Shown piece after piece: positions 43,001 through 50,088 of a DNA stretch of 64,000 nucleotides. Position 1 is the stretch's first letter; every line of letters begins with the position of its first letter. The notes beneath the pieces are model-generated. The model saw only the letters and a program-made list of their open reading frames with translations, was not told the DNA's origin and did no database searches. The stretch spans positions 1 to 64,000 of the forward strand of contig CAYVBZ010000001.1 of assembly GCA_964449835.1 (NCBI GenBank), in the 5' to 3' direction. The position numbers and the translations under genes are program-made. Source of the DNA: JABDGC01 sp964449835 (lineage in GTDB: Bacteria > Pseudomonadota > Gammaproteobacteria > DSM-16500).

Positions 43001-43400
43001 TGAAACGGATGATCATAGCAAAATAACTTATAAACTTGTAAATCAAGATCCTCAATGGGTTTTTGAAACTGCAGAGGGTAATGCTATAGACAGGAAGCGG
43101 TTTTTAGGTAATGTAAAAGGCCATCTGTTTCGAAAGTCACCTATAGAAAAACTCCTCATCAATCTAGAAACTCTCACCAATAATGAACCATTTTCAAATA
43201 AATTTTCAGATAATGACAAAAAAGAAGCAGGTAATGCATTTTATAAAATTTACACTGAGCTTGAAAAATCTGATCCCGACATGACAAAAGACCTAACTAA
43301 AAATTTTGAGATTAGATATACTGACAAAAAGCTACAATGTTTACCTAGGAATAAAGAAGAATATCCACCTGAGAAAGTTGATTTACCGCACCCTTCCTAA
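40086..43400 (+). CDS. Large helical repeat protein (candidate effector)
   Basis: A 1104-residue acidic protein without signal peptide or membrane segment. Residues 248-630 hold six tandem units of 63-65 residues starting near 248, 312, 375, 440, 504 and 567, each shaped GLxxxEIxxAFxxA, then SVQEIAALSDP, NADKKELIKAALQ, KFV and a proline-rich link. Residues 640-850 have a second series of about 37-residue HEAT- or Sel1-like helical units (AAKEL...). The last 250 residues are a separate, mixed region. No enzyme motif is recognised. A start with AGAGGGG upstream is good. Units 2-4 are nearly identical at DNA level, implying recent duplication. Size and architecture match translocated effectors, but this is not proven. 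Confidence 0.72.
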   Translation: MVFWKKAPEASEPDKRMSLSDIQNKLDSEKHEEIREAKINLLKYNLNYGYEDAAVETAESGFAEDKDLEDLDDDNFKSLLRLQAEYAELLSEAPKRIGSEKKKKEGEEVFNDEELFEIANETKNRNYFSKAASLIIQKFDEYNEEEIKSHITAIETLARRAMDDPTYNPISIPLMELLQNYGNPNQKIFANEYCFYNSVSDKNKLIAAHYLKENGERDSQKEDAWKFLIPHKTELTSPLPQSKEIECLTDEQIRDAFKDTFMGQKLKYIGSITNPEGPIHNDKKAIILEVLQEKFADAPLNDPLPQHAPKNGLSEQEIKNAFKKAITEKSIEDIAALSDPQMNADKKELIKAVLQEKFSVASDLTQALPGPPASGLSEQDIKDAFRDAIAQKSVQDIAALSVLDMNADKKELIKAALQKKFVDSNFDLIHALPGPPPENGLNEQEITDAFKDAIGQKSVQEIAALSDPAMNADKKELIKAALQAKFVDANFDLTHSLPEQVENGLTNAEILKEFNDALSQKSVQEIVELNSPGLHENKKTLLQSALQEKFIVDLDLANPLPSQQENGLTDEKIREAFEKAVDQALLGNVGSLAKLIVDHALEPDKINDNKNESIDKVLRTKMAADPNAKTLAMKVFQEQGNAAQKREANQFFLKTGNPDEKLAAAKEVIKDKDNPAELEIMKLAHLQMLDSNDLSEKLTSARELREPTYKDIITSDEIIPVNLLLLKHSESPPEQQTAAKELSEHPDDANKIIAYRYLVKSNEDHTSLKAAKALRDLSSDENDNKIANSYLLNKSPNGSSDKIVAAFNLRNAEGAEGMNAKEYLNTKHFMETKLDFTIISSEDEEKDIETPQRIVSIYSANLNPEEAKALINPNMDGALQQSRIHVWSESLVATSDNTYSLEEQRQVGLAKVLAFKDQGLQRQASEREQKAEIKKIGPMIFSGTWTPTEAAIAVNFGIGTGEPIKIKLGFTIETDDHSKITYKLVNQDPQWVFETAEGNAIDRKRFLGNVKGHLFRKSPIEKLLINLETLTNNEPFSNKFSDNDKKEAGNAFYKIYTELEKSDPDMTKDLTKNFEIRYTDKKLQCLPRNKEEYPPEKVDLPHPS
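41019..41594 (+). repeat. Tandem repeat DNA inside the 1104-aa gene
   Basis: Three units of 189-195 bp (from 41019, 41208 and 41403) share long identical blocks such as the segment coding NADKKELIKA. The flanking units (from about 40824, 41595 and 41784) are more diverged. The reading frame is kept throughout. Confidence 0.8.
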
Positions 43401-43588
43401 AAATAAAACCTGTGAATAAAAAGCAGGCCTGACCGAATGCCCGAGTTTATAAGTGGAGGTCTCAGCGATGCTTCAGGCTCCCTAGTCTAGTTACATTCCA
43501 GGTCTGCACACCACACCGTCTCTCTGACTTCCTCAGGCTTGCTTGTAGGGCTTCGATCAGTGCCTGCCTATCCTTATTATAACAATTT

Positions 43589-44656
43589 TTATTTCAAGAA
43601 ATAAGTTTCCGATTGCATTTCTATTAACCGGGAAAGCGTTCTAGTATATTCAAAGCGTAAGCGGCCTTCGCTGTAAATTTTGTCCATCGTTCCCTCTGCG
43701 GAAAGCACTAAGCGGATGCGGGCATCGTAGAGCACGTCTACCAATTTAATAAATAAGCTGATTTTATCGCGGGAGTTGGCGGGTAAAATGGGGACATTGC
43801 TAATTAAAATGGTAGAGTACTTTTTCACCAAGGCTAAATAGTCCTCTTGACTGCGCGGCACGCCGCAAATCACTTTAAAATCAAACCAGATCACCTCCTT
43901 CGCTCTTTTGATCACCGGAATGGAACGGTCATAGAGTTCAATGCCAGCCGTTGAAACCGACGTATTATTCGTCAACAAGGAAAAGCTTTTTTCTAAATTA
44001 TCTTGGGCCGCCTCGTCGTTGGGAATATAAAAAACCCCGGCATGTTTTAAATGACGCAGACGGTAGTCCACCTCTCCTTTCAGATGGAAAATCTCGACCT
44101 TTTTCTTCAAAAGCGCGATAGTCGGGAGAAAATGCTGCCTTTGCAGGCCATTTTTGTAGAGTTCGTCCGGCGCAACATTGGCGGTGGCGACCAGGCAAAC
44201 GCCGCGGGAAAACAAGGCCTCGAGCAAGCGGCCTAGGAGCATGGCGTCGGTGATATCGGAGACATAGAATTCATCGAAGCAGAGAACGAGGGTTTGTTCG
44301 GCTAGCTCATCTGCAATGCACTGCAAAGGATCTTTTTTGCCTTGTTGTTTTTTTAATTCAGCGTGCACATAACTCATGAATTGATGGAAGTGCATTCTGC
44401 GTTTTTTGATAAAAGGAAGGGAGTGATAAAAACAATCCATTAAAAAAGTTTTGCCGATGCCGACGCCGCCCCAGAGGTAGAAACCCTTTACTAATTTGGG
44501 CTTGCGCAAGACGGCAAAAAGGCCGGCGCGGCGCAGCGTTTCTTTTAGTAAGTCTTGATAGACTTTTTCTAGGTGTTGCAGGGCGCGGAGTTGTTGCTTG
44601 TCTTCGGTGATTTGTCCGGTGAGGCAGTGGCTATGGTAATAAGCTATGGGAGTCAT
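43589..44656 (-). CDS. zapE: Cell division protein ZapE (AFG1-type ATPase)
   Basis: A 355-residue P-loop ATPase: Walker A LWGGVGIGKTFLMD (about 62-75), Walker B LCFDEFYVSDITDA and sensor VATANVAPDELY, all standard for the AFG1/ZapE family. In Escherichia coli it associates with the Z-ring and is needed under low oxygen or heat. Length is normal. A single gene with a weak ribosome site. The 188-bp space to the repeat-protein gene upstream holds nothing recognised. Confidence 0.93.
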   Translation of the reverse strand: MTPIAYYHSHCLTGQITEDKQQLRALQHLEKVYQDLLKETLRRAGLFAVLRKPKLVKGFYLWGGVGIGKTFLMDCFYHSLPFIKKRRMHFHQFMSYVHAELKKQQGKKDPLQCIADELAEQTLVLCFDEFYVSDITDAMLLGRLLEALFSRGVCLVATANVAPDELYKNGLQRQHFLPTIALLKKKVEIFHLKGEVDYRLRHLKHAGVFYIPNDEAAQDNLEKSFSLLTNNTSVSTAGIELYDRSIPVIKRAKEVIWFDFKVICGVPRSQEDYLALVKKYSTILISNVPILPANSRDKISLFIKLVDVLYDARIRLVLSAEGTMDKIYSEGRLRFEYTRTLSRLIEMQSETYFLK

Positions 44657-44753
44657 GGGTGGCCATCAGTCAAATAAATCGCAACAGCTTTTGCGTTTTT
44701 TAATATAGTCGCTAGCATTTGATAAAGACCTTATTAAAATTCTTTAAACAATC

Positions 44754-46463
44754 CTAATACCCTGCTGCCCCGCCTGAAGGCCTACGGCTATCGCTGCCGC
44801 CATAAAGAAGCTTTGTATTGGGATCATGGTAAATCGCCTCTACAGCCCCCCATAAGGCGTGATTACGCAGCTGGTAGCCCATTTTTTGCAGCTTTAGAGC
44901 TGTGTCTGGGGAAAAGACGTGGTATTGCTTTTCAATGTCCACCCACTCTGGCAGCCATTGCTGGTGAAAGCGAGGGGCATCCACGGCGGCTTGCACATCC
45001 AGGCCGTAGTCTAAAACGTTCAGAATCGTCAAAAGGACGCTTGAAATAATGCGTGGGCCGCCTGGGCTGCCTAGGACTAGTAAGGGTTCGTCGTTGCGCA
45101 TCACGATAGTCGGCATCATAGAGCTTAAGGGTCGTTTCCCCGGTTGGATGTTATTGGCTTCACCTTGGACTAAACCAAATTGATTGGCGGAGCCTGGTTT
45201 CGCAGCGAAATCGTCCATTTCATCATTTAGGAAAAAGCCGGTGTTTCCGGCAATCATGTAGGAGCCGAAAAAGCGGTTGATGGTATAGGTCACTGCAACA
45301 GCATTGCCGTATTGGTCCATGATTGAATAATGGGTGGTGTGTTCGCCTTCCATCTTGAGAGCGCCTTTGGACACAAGCGCGGAAGGTGTTGCACGATCAG
45401 GTTGAATTTCTTTTCTAAGCTTTGCCGCATAGTCTTTTGAAATTAAATCTGCGACAGGGTTTTTGACAAAATCAGGGTCGCCCAGTTTATTATTTCGGTC
45501 AGCAAAAGCAAAACGCATGGCCTCAATGATGTAATGTGAACCTTGCGCGGAATGGAAACCGAATTTTTTGAGAGGATAACCTTCCAAAATGTTCAACATT
45601 TCGCAAAGGGCCACGCCGCCGGAGCTAGGGGGCGGAGAGGAAACAATATCATAGCCGTGGTAGCTGCAGGTGATGGGAGTTAGTTCTTCGACCTGGTATT
45701 GCGCGAAATCTTGTAGTGTCAGAATACCGCCTTGCTTTTGACTGGCTGTGACAATGGTTTTGGCAATGTTACCTTTGTAAAAACCCGCAGCGCCGTTTTG
45801 AGAAATATAACGGAGGGTTTTTGCCAATTTTTTTTGCACTAAAAGATCGCCGGGTTTATAAGGTTTTCCTTTTTTTAAAAAAATTGCGGCCACGGCGGGC
45901 AGCTTCTCAAAGCGTTGGTTTCCCTTAGCTAAAATAGCAATGTCACCCGACTTTAAAACAAAGCCTTTTTCCGCGAGTTCAATCGCAGGGGCCATGACTT
46001 GTTTTCGTGTCATTGTGCCGTATTTTTTTAAAGCTTGTTCCATGCCCATCACAGTTCCAGGGATGGCAACTGCAGGATAGCCGTAAGTGCTTTTGTCGGG
46101 GATAAGGTTGCCGTTTTTGTCTAAATACATGGTGGCATTTGCGGCCAGGGGGGCTTTTTCGCGGAAATTAATAAACACGTTTTTACCATCGGCGAGATGA
46201 ATGAGCATGAAGCCGCCACCACCGAGGTTGCCGCAGCAAGGGGTGACGACTGCAAGGACGTAGCCGACGGCGACGGCGGCGTCTATGGCGTTGCCGCCTT
46301 GTTTTAGGATTTTAACGCCTACTTCAGAAGCCAGGCGGTGTTCAGTGACGACCATGCCTTTTTGGGCCTTTAGAGGTTCGGGGTAGACGGCGAAGGCGGG
46401 GGTGAAAGTGAGCAGGCAGAGCAAGCTGGAAAGCAAGATGAGAAGCTTTTGGCGGGTCTTCAC
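44754..46463 (-). CDS. ggt: Gamma-glutamyltransferase
   Basis: A 569-residue periplasmic enzyme that transfers or hydrolyses the gamma-glutamyl group of glutathione, supplying glutamate and Cys-Gly. Signal peptide about 1-25. Self-cleavage is expected before the nucleophile T376 in EGEHTTHYSIMD, dividing large and small subunits. Substrate-site motifs VAIPGTVMG, NDEMDDF and PLSSMMPTIV, GSPGGPRI are intact. It starts with GTG 46463 behind GGAGGG. Fits a scavenging lifestyle alongside the many amino-acid carriers. Confidence 0.95.
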   Translation of the reverse strand: MKTRQKLLILLSSLLCLLTFTPAFAVYPEPLKAQKGMVVTEHRLASEVGVKILKQGGNAIDAAVAVGYVLAVVTPCCGNLGGGGFMLIHLADGKNVFINFREKAPLAANATMYLDKNGNLIPDKSTYGYPAVAIPGTVMGMEQALKKYGTMTRKQVMAPAIELAEKGFVLKSGDIAILAKGNQRFEKLPAVAAIFLKKGKPYKPGDLLVQKKLAKTLRYISQNGAAGFYKGNIAKTIVTASQKQGGILTLQDFAQYQVEELTPITCSYHGYDIVSSPPPSSGGVALCEMLNILEGYPLKKFGFHSAQGSHYIIEAMRFAFADRNNKLGDPDFVKNPVADLISKDYAAKLRKEIQPDRATPSALVSKGALKMEGEHTTHYSIMDQYGNAVAVTYTINRFFGSYMIAGNTGFFLNDEMDDFAAKPGSANQFGLVQGEANNIQPGKRPLSSMMPTIVMRNDEPLLVLGSPGGPRIISSVLLTILNVLDYGLDVQAAVDAPRFHQQWLPEWVDIEKQYHVFSPDTALKLQKMGYQLRNHALWGAVEAIYHDPNTKLLYGGSDSRRPSGGAAGY

Positions 46464-46552
46464 TTGGGCCCTCCTTTGGGTGTTTTTTATATTTTTGAAT
46501 TTTTTATATTATATACCCATTTCCCTTAAAATGCGAACGAGTCACTGCCGTC

Positions 46553-47107
46553 TTAATAATGCAAAACCACCACCTTCGTGCCAACAGAAACGAAATTAAA
46601 CCGTAGCCATTCTGCGTCTTGAACATGTAGCCGGACGCAGCCGTGGCTGATGTTACCATCCACTACCTCCCCTTCTGGCGAACCATGCAGCGCTTGGCCG
46701 TGATTAAAGTACATGCAGTAAGGCATGGGTGCACCGCCTCTCGGGATGGGGAATTTGCTGGATTTGCAGGAAGGACTGCCAAGTGATATGACATGAAAAA
46801 CACCCGTGCGGGTATGGCAAGGATGTCCTAAATCAGAGCACCAATCCGACCCCGCAGTTGCTTGGCCTCCCCGCACTAAATTGCCATAGGCATCATAGGC
46901 CCCCCAGGCATGCGCTCTTGGATTCACAATCACCACCTTTTGACCTTCTGGCGTAATCCGCGAAGGGAGACGAGCTTCGAAGGTTGCCGGATTATAAGGA
47001 ACAGCGTAATAAGCGCGATGTCGTGAGGAGGAAAAAGATTGGGAAGAAAATAAGACCAAAGCTAAGAAAAGACTAAAATAAACACAAACTCCGCTTCGTG
47101 TGCCCAT
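46553..47107 (-). CDS. L,D-transpeptidase (YkuD domain)
   Basis: A 184-residue exported protein with signal peptide about 1-27 and a single YkuD catalytic domain. The motif HGSPEGEVVDGNISHGCVRLHVQDA has the histidine and nucleophilic cysteine of SHGCVRL. It forms 3-3 peptidoglycan cross-links or attaches proteins to the wall. No LysM or binding domain is present. AGGAG supports the ATG. Additional cysteines (WCSDLGHPC, SPSC) in the mature protein may form a disulfide. Confidence 0.92.
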   Translation of the reverse strand: MGTRSGVCVYFSLFLALVLFSSQSFSSSRHRAYYAVPYNPATFEARLPSRITPEGQKVVIVNPRAHAWGAYDAYGNLVRGGQATAGSDWCSDLGHPCHTRTGVFHVISLGSPSCKSSKFPIPRGGAPMPYCMYFNHGQALHGSPEGEVVDGNISHGCVRLHVQDAEWLRFNFVSVGTKVVVLHY

Positions 47108-47324
47108 TGCCTGGCTCCTTTCTTATTGTCTTTATATTTTAGCCTAAATTTAAAGTATTAGATTATTTAAATGCTTTATTGAATTGATTATATTGAATTA
47201 ATAAATAAAGATAGCTTTACAATTCAGTCTAAAAATGTCAGAATAGAGATATAGAAAATACAGAAGACCCATTTCCAGCAGTAGTGAAGAAAATTACGGC
47301 TTAGTCAGTAAGCGGAGGGTGCTT

Positions 47325-47639
47325 ATGAAGAAGTCAAAATCAATCAAGATAGGACCGGTGGTGATTTTGGGGTTCATTTTGGCCTTGGCCGCTATACTTT
47401 CTGTGAATATAGCGCAAGCTGCAAGAGTTTCTATCGGGGTTGGCACCTCGTATGGGTCAAACGTAGTCTACATTCCAGGTCACTGGTATCACGGATATTG
47501 GGTCCCCGGACAATATGTCGAATATGCAGGCCCTGCACCTGGCAGCAATTACATCTGGTATGAAGGAAGCATAGGCTCCAATGGACATTGGCATAGAGGT
47601 TACTGGGGCCATAGTCATGGCCATCATCACCATCACTAA
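47325..47639 (+). CDS. Small secreted His/Tyr/Gly-rich protein
   Basis: A 104-residue product with signal peptide (VVILGFILALAAILSVNIAQAA, cleavage after AQA about residue 32). The mature part is aromatic and glycine-rich with repeated GHWYHGYW-like phrases and ends in HSHGHHHHH. Related YXWY/His-rich small proteins occur in Legionellales and other gammaproteobacteria without known role; metal binding is likely from the tail. ATG 47325 is preferred, with GGAGG 7 nt upstream. It converges with the dihydrouridine synthase gene, 9 nt apart. Confidence 0.72.
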   Translation: MKKSKSIKIGPVVILGFILALAAILSVNIAQAARVSIGVGTSYGSNVVYIPGHWYHGYWVPGQYVEYAGPAPGSNYIWYEGSIGSNGHWHRGYWGHSHGHHHHH

Positions 47640-47648
47640 AAAGATAAC

Positions 47649-48635
47649 CTAGGCAACAAAATATTTCCTGCAGAGCTCTTGCAGCCTCTCAAGGCTCTCA
47701 CAATCATTCATCTCCGCACAAAACTCAGTTCGCTTTGGCAAAGCCCGGGCATAATATTTTGCCAGCTTGCGTGCCTGTAAAACGGCGAACTTCTCATACT
47801 CCAGCAAAGACGCGAGCTCTGTAATATGGTCTATAAAAAGCAAACCCCGCTCTCTTAAAGAAGGCGGTGCAAATTTCTCTCCATTCATCTCCGCTATCAA
47901 CTTTTGAATCAACCAAGGCTGCCCTACCCCTGCGCGCCCGATCATGGCTCCGGCGCACCCCGTGGCCAACATTTTTTTTAAAGAATCAAGACAGGCAATG
48001 TCGCCATTTCCAATAACGGGAATTTTTAGATTTTCCACAAAAAACGCGATGGCTTCATAACGGCAAGGTGTTTCATAATGCTCGGTCCAATGTCGTCCAT
48101 GCACCACGACTAGATCTGCGCCGGCTTCGGTGAGCACCTTGGCCACTTCAGCGTTAAATTTCTCGTCTTTGCCCTGCACTCTGATTTTGACTGAGACCGG
48201 TTGATGGGTGTTTTGTTTCATTGCGGTAATGAGTTTAAACAGCTGGGCCGGTTGAGTCAGAAGACTGGATCCTGCACCTTTGCTCCGGATTTTTTTGACG
48301 GGACAGCCGCAATTTAAATCGATTAGGTCTGCACCATAGCCGGTTACCCGGCGGGTGGCTTCGGCAATTTCTTGGGGACTGCTTCCGGCCAATTGGAAGC
48401 AGACTGGGCCTTCTTCAGGGTGTTTGCGAATGTAGCGTTGTTGGGCCCAAATGGGTTGATGGAGTAAAGTTTTGCAGGAAATCATTTCTGTGCAACTGTA
48501 GGCGGGTTTTCCGTGTTTCCAGGTTAGCATGCGGAAGGGGGCGCAACTGACGCCGGCGAGAGGGCCTTGGATGAGGTTGATGGGGAAGGTCCGGGAGCCG
48601 ACTATTAGGGGACGGAGCAAGGGGTGGATCCTCAT
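47649..48635 (-). CDS. tRNA-dihydrouridine synthase family protein
   Basis: A 328-residue TIM-barrel flavoenzyme that reduces uridine in tRNA. Motifs: QGPLAGVSCAPFR at the N-terminus, catalytic cysteine in DLNCGCPVKKIRSKGAGSSLL, VKIRVQG and VHGRHW, then NGDI and AMIGRAGVGQPWL for FMN phosphate. It is nearest the DusB type but diverged from it (CGCP in place of MGCP, and a longer lead), so no Dus number is given. No clear ribosome site precedes the ATG. Single gene. Confidence 0.88.
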   Translation of the reverse strand: MRIHPLLRPLIVGSRTFPINLIQGPLAGVSCAPFRMLTWKHGKPAYSCTEMISCKTLLHQPIWAQQRYIRKHPEEGPVCFQLAGSSPQEIAEATRRVTGYGADLIDLNCGCPVKKIRSKGAGSSLLTQPAQLFKLITAMKQNTHQPVSVKIRVQGKDEKFNAEVAKVLTEAGADLVVVHGRHWTEHYETPCRYEAIAFFVENLKIPVIGNGDIACLDSLKKMLATGCAGAMIGRAGVGQPWLIQKLIAEMNGEKFAPPSLRERGLLFIDHITELASLLEYEKFAVLQARKLAKYYARALPKRTEFCAEMNDCESLERLQELCRKYFVA

Positions 48636-48714
48636 TTTTAAAATGCAGTTTTTGGATTTTTATTACATCGGGTAAAATATACCTACTATACCGCTCGCAC
48701 TTCAAAATGCGAAC

Positions 48715-48775
48715 TCGTCTTTGCAAGGAGGCATTGTGACTTTATTCACGCAACAATGCCGCCTCGCGATGACGG
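48715..48775. repeat. Imperfect inverted repeat, dispersed type
   Basis: Arms around cgtctttgcaaggaggcattgt (from 48716) and acaatgccgcctcgcgatgacg (to 48774) match at most positions. The sequence resembles the common gamma- and alphaproteobacterial intergenic element with CGTCAT ends. It lies before arfB. Confidence 0.55.
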
Positions 48776-48835
48776 TTTTCGCAGTTTGTGTAATGGGCAT
48801 AGTTACATCTTGCAAATAATACAGGCACTGCCGAC

Positions 48836-49255
48836 ATGATTCAAATATCACCTTCACTGTTCCTAGATGAGGCTGAACTGAACTTCACCTTCATTCGCTC
48901 CCCCGGTCCCGGGGGGCAGAATGTGAATAAAGTCGAGACGGGGGTGCTGTTGAGGTTTGATGTTCGGCATTCCCCTTCTTTGACGGAGGAAGTGCGTGAA
49001 CGATTTCTTAGATTAAATGCGAGTAAAATCACAACGCAGGGTGAGGTGTTGATTAAAGCGACGACCTTTCGTACGCAGGAAGGGAATAAAGCGGCGGCAA
49101 TTGGGCGCTTGCTTGTGTTGCTGCGGGAAGCAGCGGTCCGGCCTAAGAAAAGGAAAAAAACGAAGCCTTCGCGGGGGGTGATTGAGAGGAGGTTGGGGAA
49201 AAAGAAGCTGCATGGGAAGGTGAAGGCTTTAAGGGGAAAGAAGGGGTTAATCTAG
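48836..49255 (+). CDS. arfB: Alternative ribosome-rescue factor ArfB
   Basis: A 139-residue peptidyl-tRNA hydrolase of the YaeJ/ICT1 type that frees stalled ribosomes lacking a stop codon. GGQ (residues 26-28) is in SPGPGGQNVNKVET, and the required basic C-terminal tail (RPKKRKKTKPSRGVIERRLGKKKLHGK...) that enters the mRNA channel is present. Length matches the family. Single gene with a weak ribosome site. Confidence 0.95.
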   Translation: MIQISPSLFLDEAELNFTFIRSPGPGGQNVNKVETGVLLRFDVRHSPSLTEEVRERFLRLNASKITTQGEVLIKATTFRTQEGNKAAAIGRLLVLLREAAVRPKKRKKTKPSRGVIERRLGKKKLHGKVKALRGKKGLI

Positions 49256-49321
49256 GCCTTCCTCCCCGGCCCTTTGGACGCGAATTTCTGAACTTCCACC
49301 TCGCATACAAAATTAGAGCGT

Positions 49322-49356
49322 CCCCTCTCCTCCACGTTTTTTGTGGAGGAGAGGGG
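49322..49356. repeat. Perfect 14-bp inverted repeat
   Basis: CCCCTCTCCTCCAC and its complement flank a T-rich 7-nt loop between the converging arfB and FKBP genes. It resembles the hairpin at 56176-56212 (CCCCTCTCCC arms) and may act as a two-way transcription stop or be a dispersed element. Confidence 0.65.
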
Positions 49357-49410
49357 AAGGGAGAGGAGATTTCAAACCAATGAAGGCGCTTGTAAAGCAA
49401 GGTTTTTTAT

Positions 49411-49917
49411 TTAAGTGCTGCCGCGGTTTACGGAAATCAAATGGACTTTGAAAATTAAGGTTTGATTGGGGCCGATTGCGGGAGGTGCGCCTTGTTCGCC
49501 GTAGGCGAGTGAAGCAGGGACATAGAGATTCCAGGTTGCGCCGGTTTTCATGAGCTTTAAGGCTTCTGTCCAACCAGGGATCACGCCGTTCACGGGGAAG
49601 GTGGCGGGTTTTCCACGTTTGTACGAGCTATCGAATTCTTGGCCGTCGATCAAGGTACCGGAATAATCCACCGTGACCATATCGCCATCCGCTGGGCGTT
49701 CACCTTGGCCTTCTTGCAAAATCTTGTATTGCAGACCGTCCGGCAAAGCGACCACACCTGGTTTCTGCTTATTTTTCTCTAAAAAAAGCTCGCCTGCTGA
49801 TTTTTGCGTTGAGACTTGCGTTTGGTCCGAAGAAGTATCGGCGTAAACATTTCCTGCTAGCAAACCCAGACCTAAAACGGCCAGCGAGACGGCTTTTACT
49901 GCGACTCCATATTTCAT
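49411..49917 (-). CDS. FKBP-type peptidyl-prolyl isomerase, short Mip-like
   Basis: A 168-residue exported isomerase. Signal peptide about 1-26 (cleavage near VYA). A short linker with FLEKNKQKPGVVALPDGLQYKIL leads to the FKBP domain (VTVDYSGTLIDGQEFDSSY, FPVNGVIPGWTEALKLMKTGATW, PASLAYGEQGAPPAIGPN). The long N-terminal dimer helix of Legionella Mip is missing, so this is a short relative. It assists folding in the periplasm or at the surface. A strong AGGAGG precedes the start. Confidence 0.92.
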   Translation of the reverse strand: MKYGVAVKAVSLAVLGLGLLAGNVYADTSSDQTQVSTQKSAGELFLEKNKQKPGVVALPDGLQYKILQEGQGERPADGDMVTVDYSGTLIDGQEFDSSYKRGKPATFPVNGVIPGWTEALKLMKTGATWNLYVPASLAYGEQGAPPAIGPNQTLIFKVHLISVNRGST

Positions 49918-50088
49918 GAAAAACCTCCTAATTTAATAAACGGTGGGCTTCAGCCATGACTACGACACTGTCATGCTAGTTTGGATTCTAACACATTGCT
50001 TAGATTGAAAAAACTTTTCCTTGATTTACCCCTACCAGCAGCGTATCTTATTGCGAATGATTATCATTTACATTTAGGAGAGGGGTGC

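Noticed and set aside
49981..50088. TTG start extending the 649-aa membrane protein by 36 residues
   Set aside because: No ribosome site at the TTG, whereas ATG 50089 has GGAGAGGGG directly upstream.
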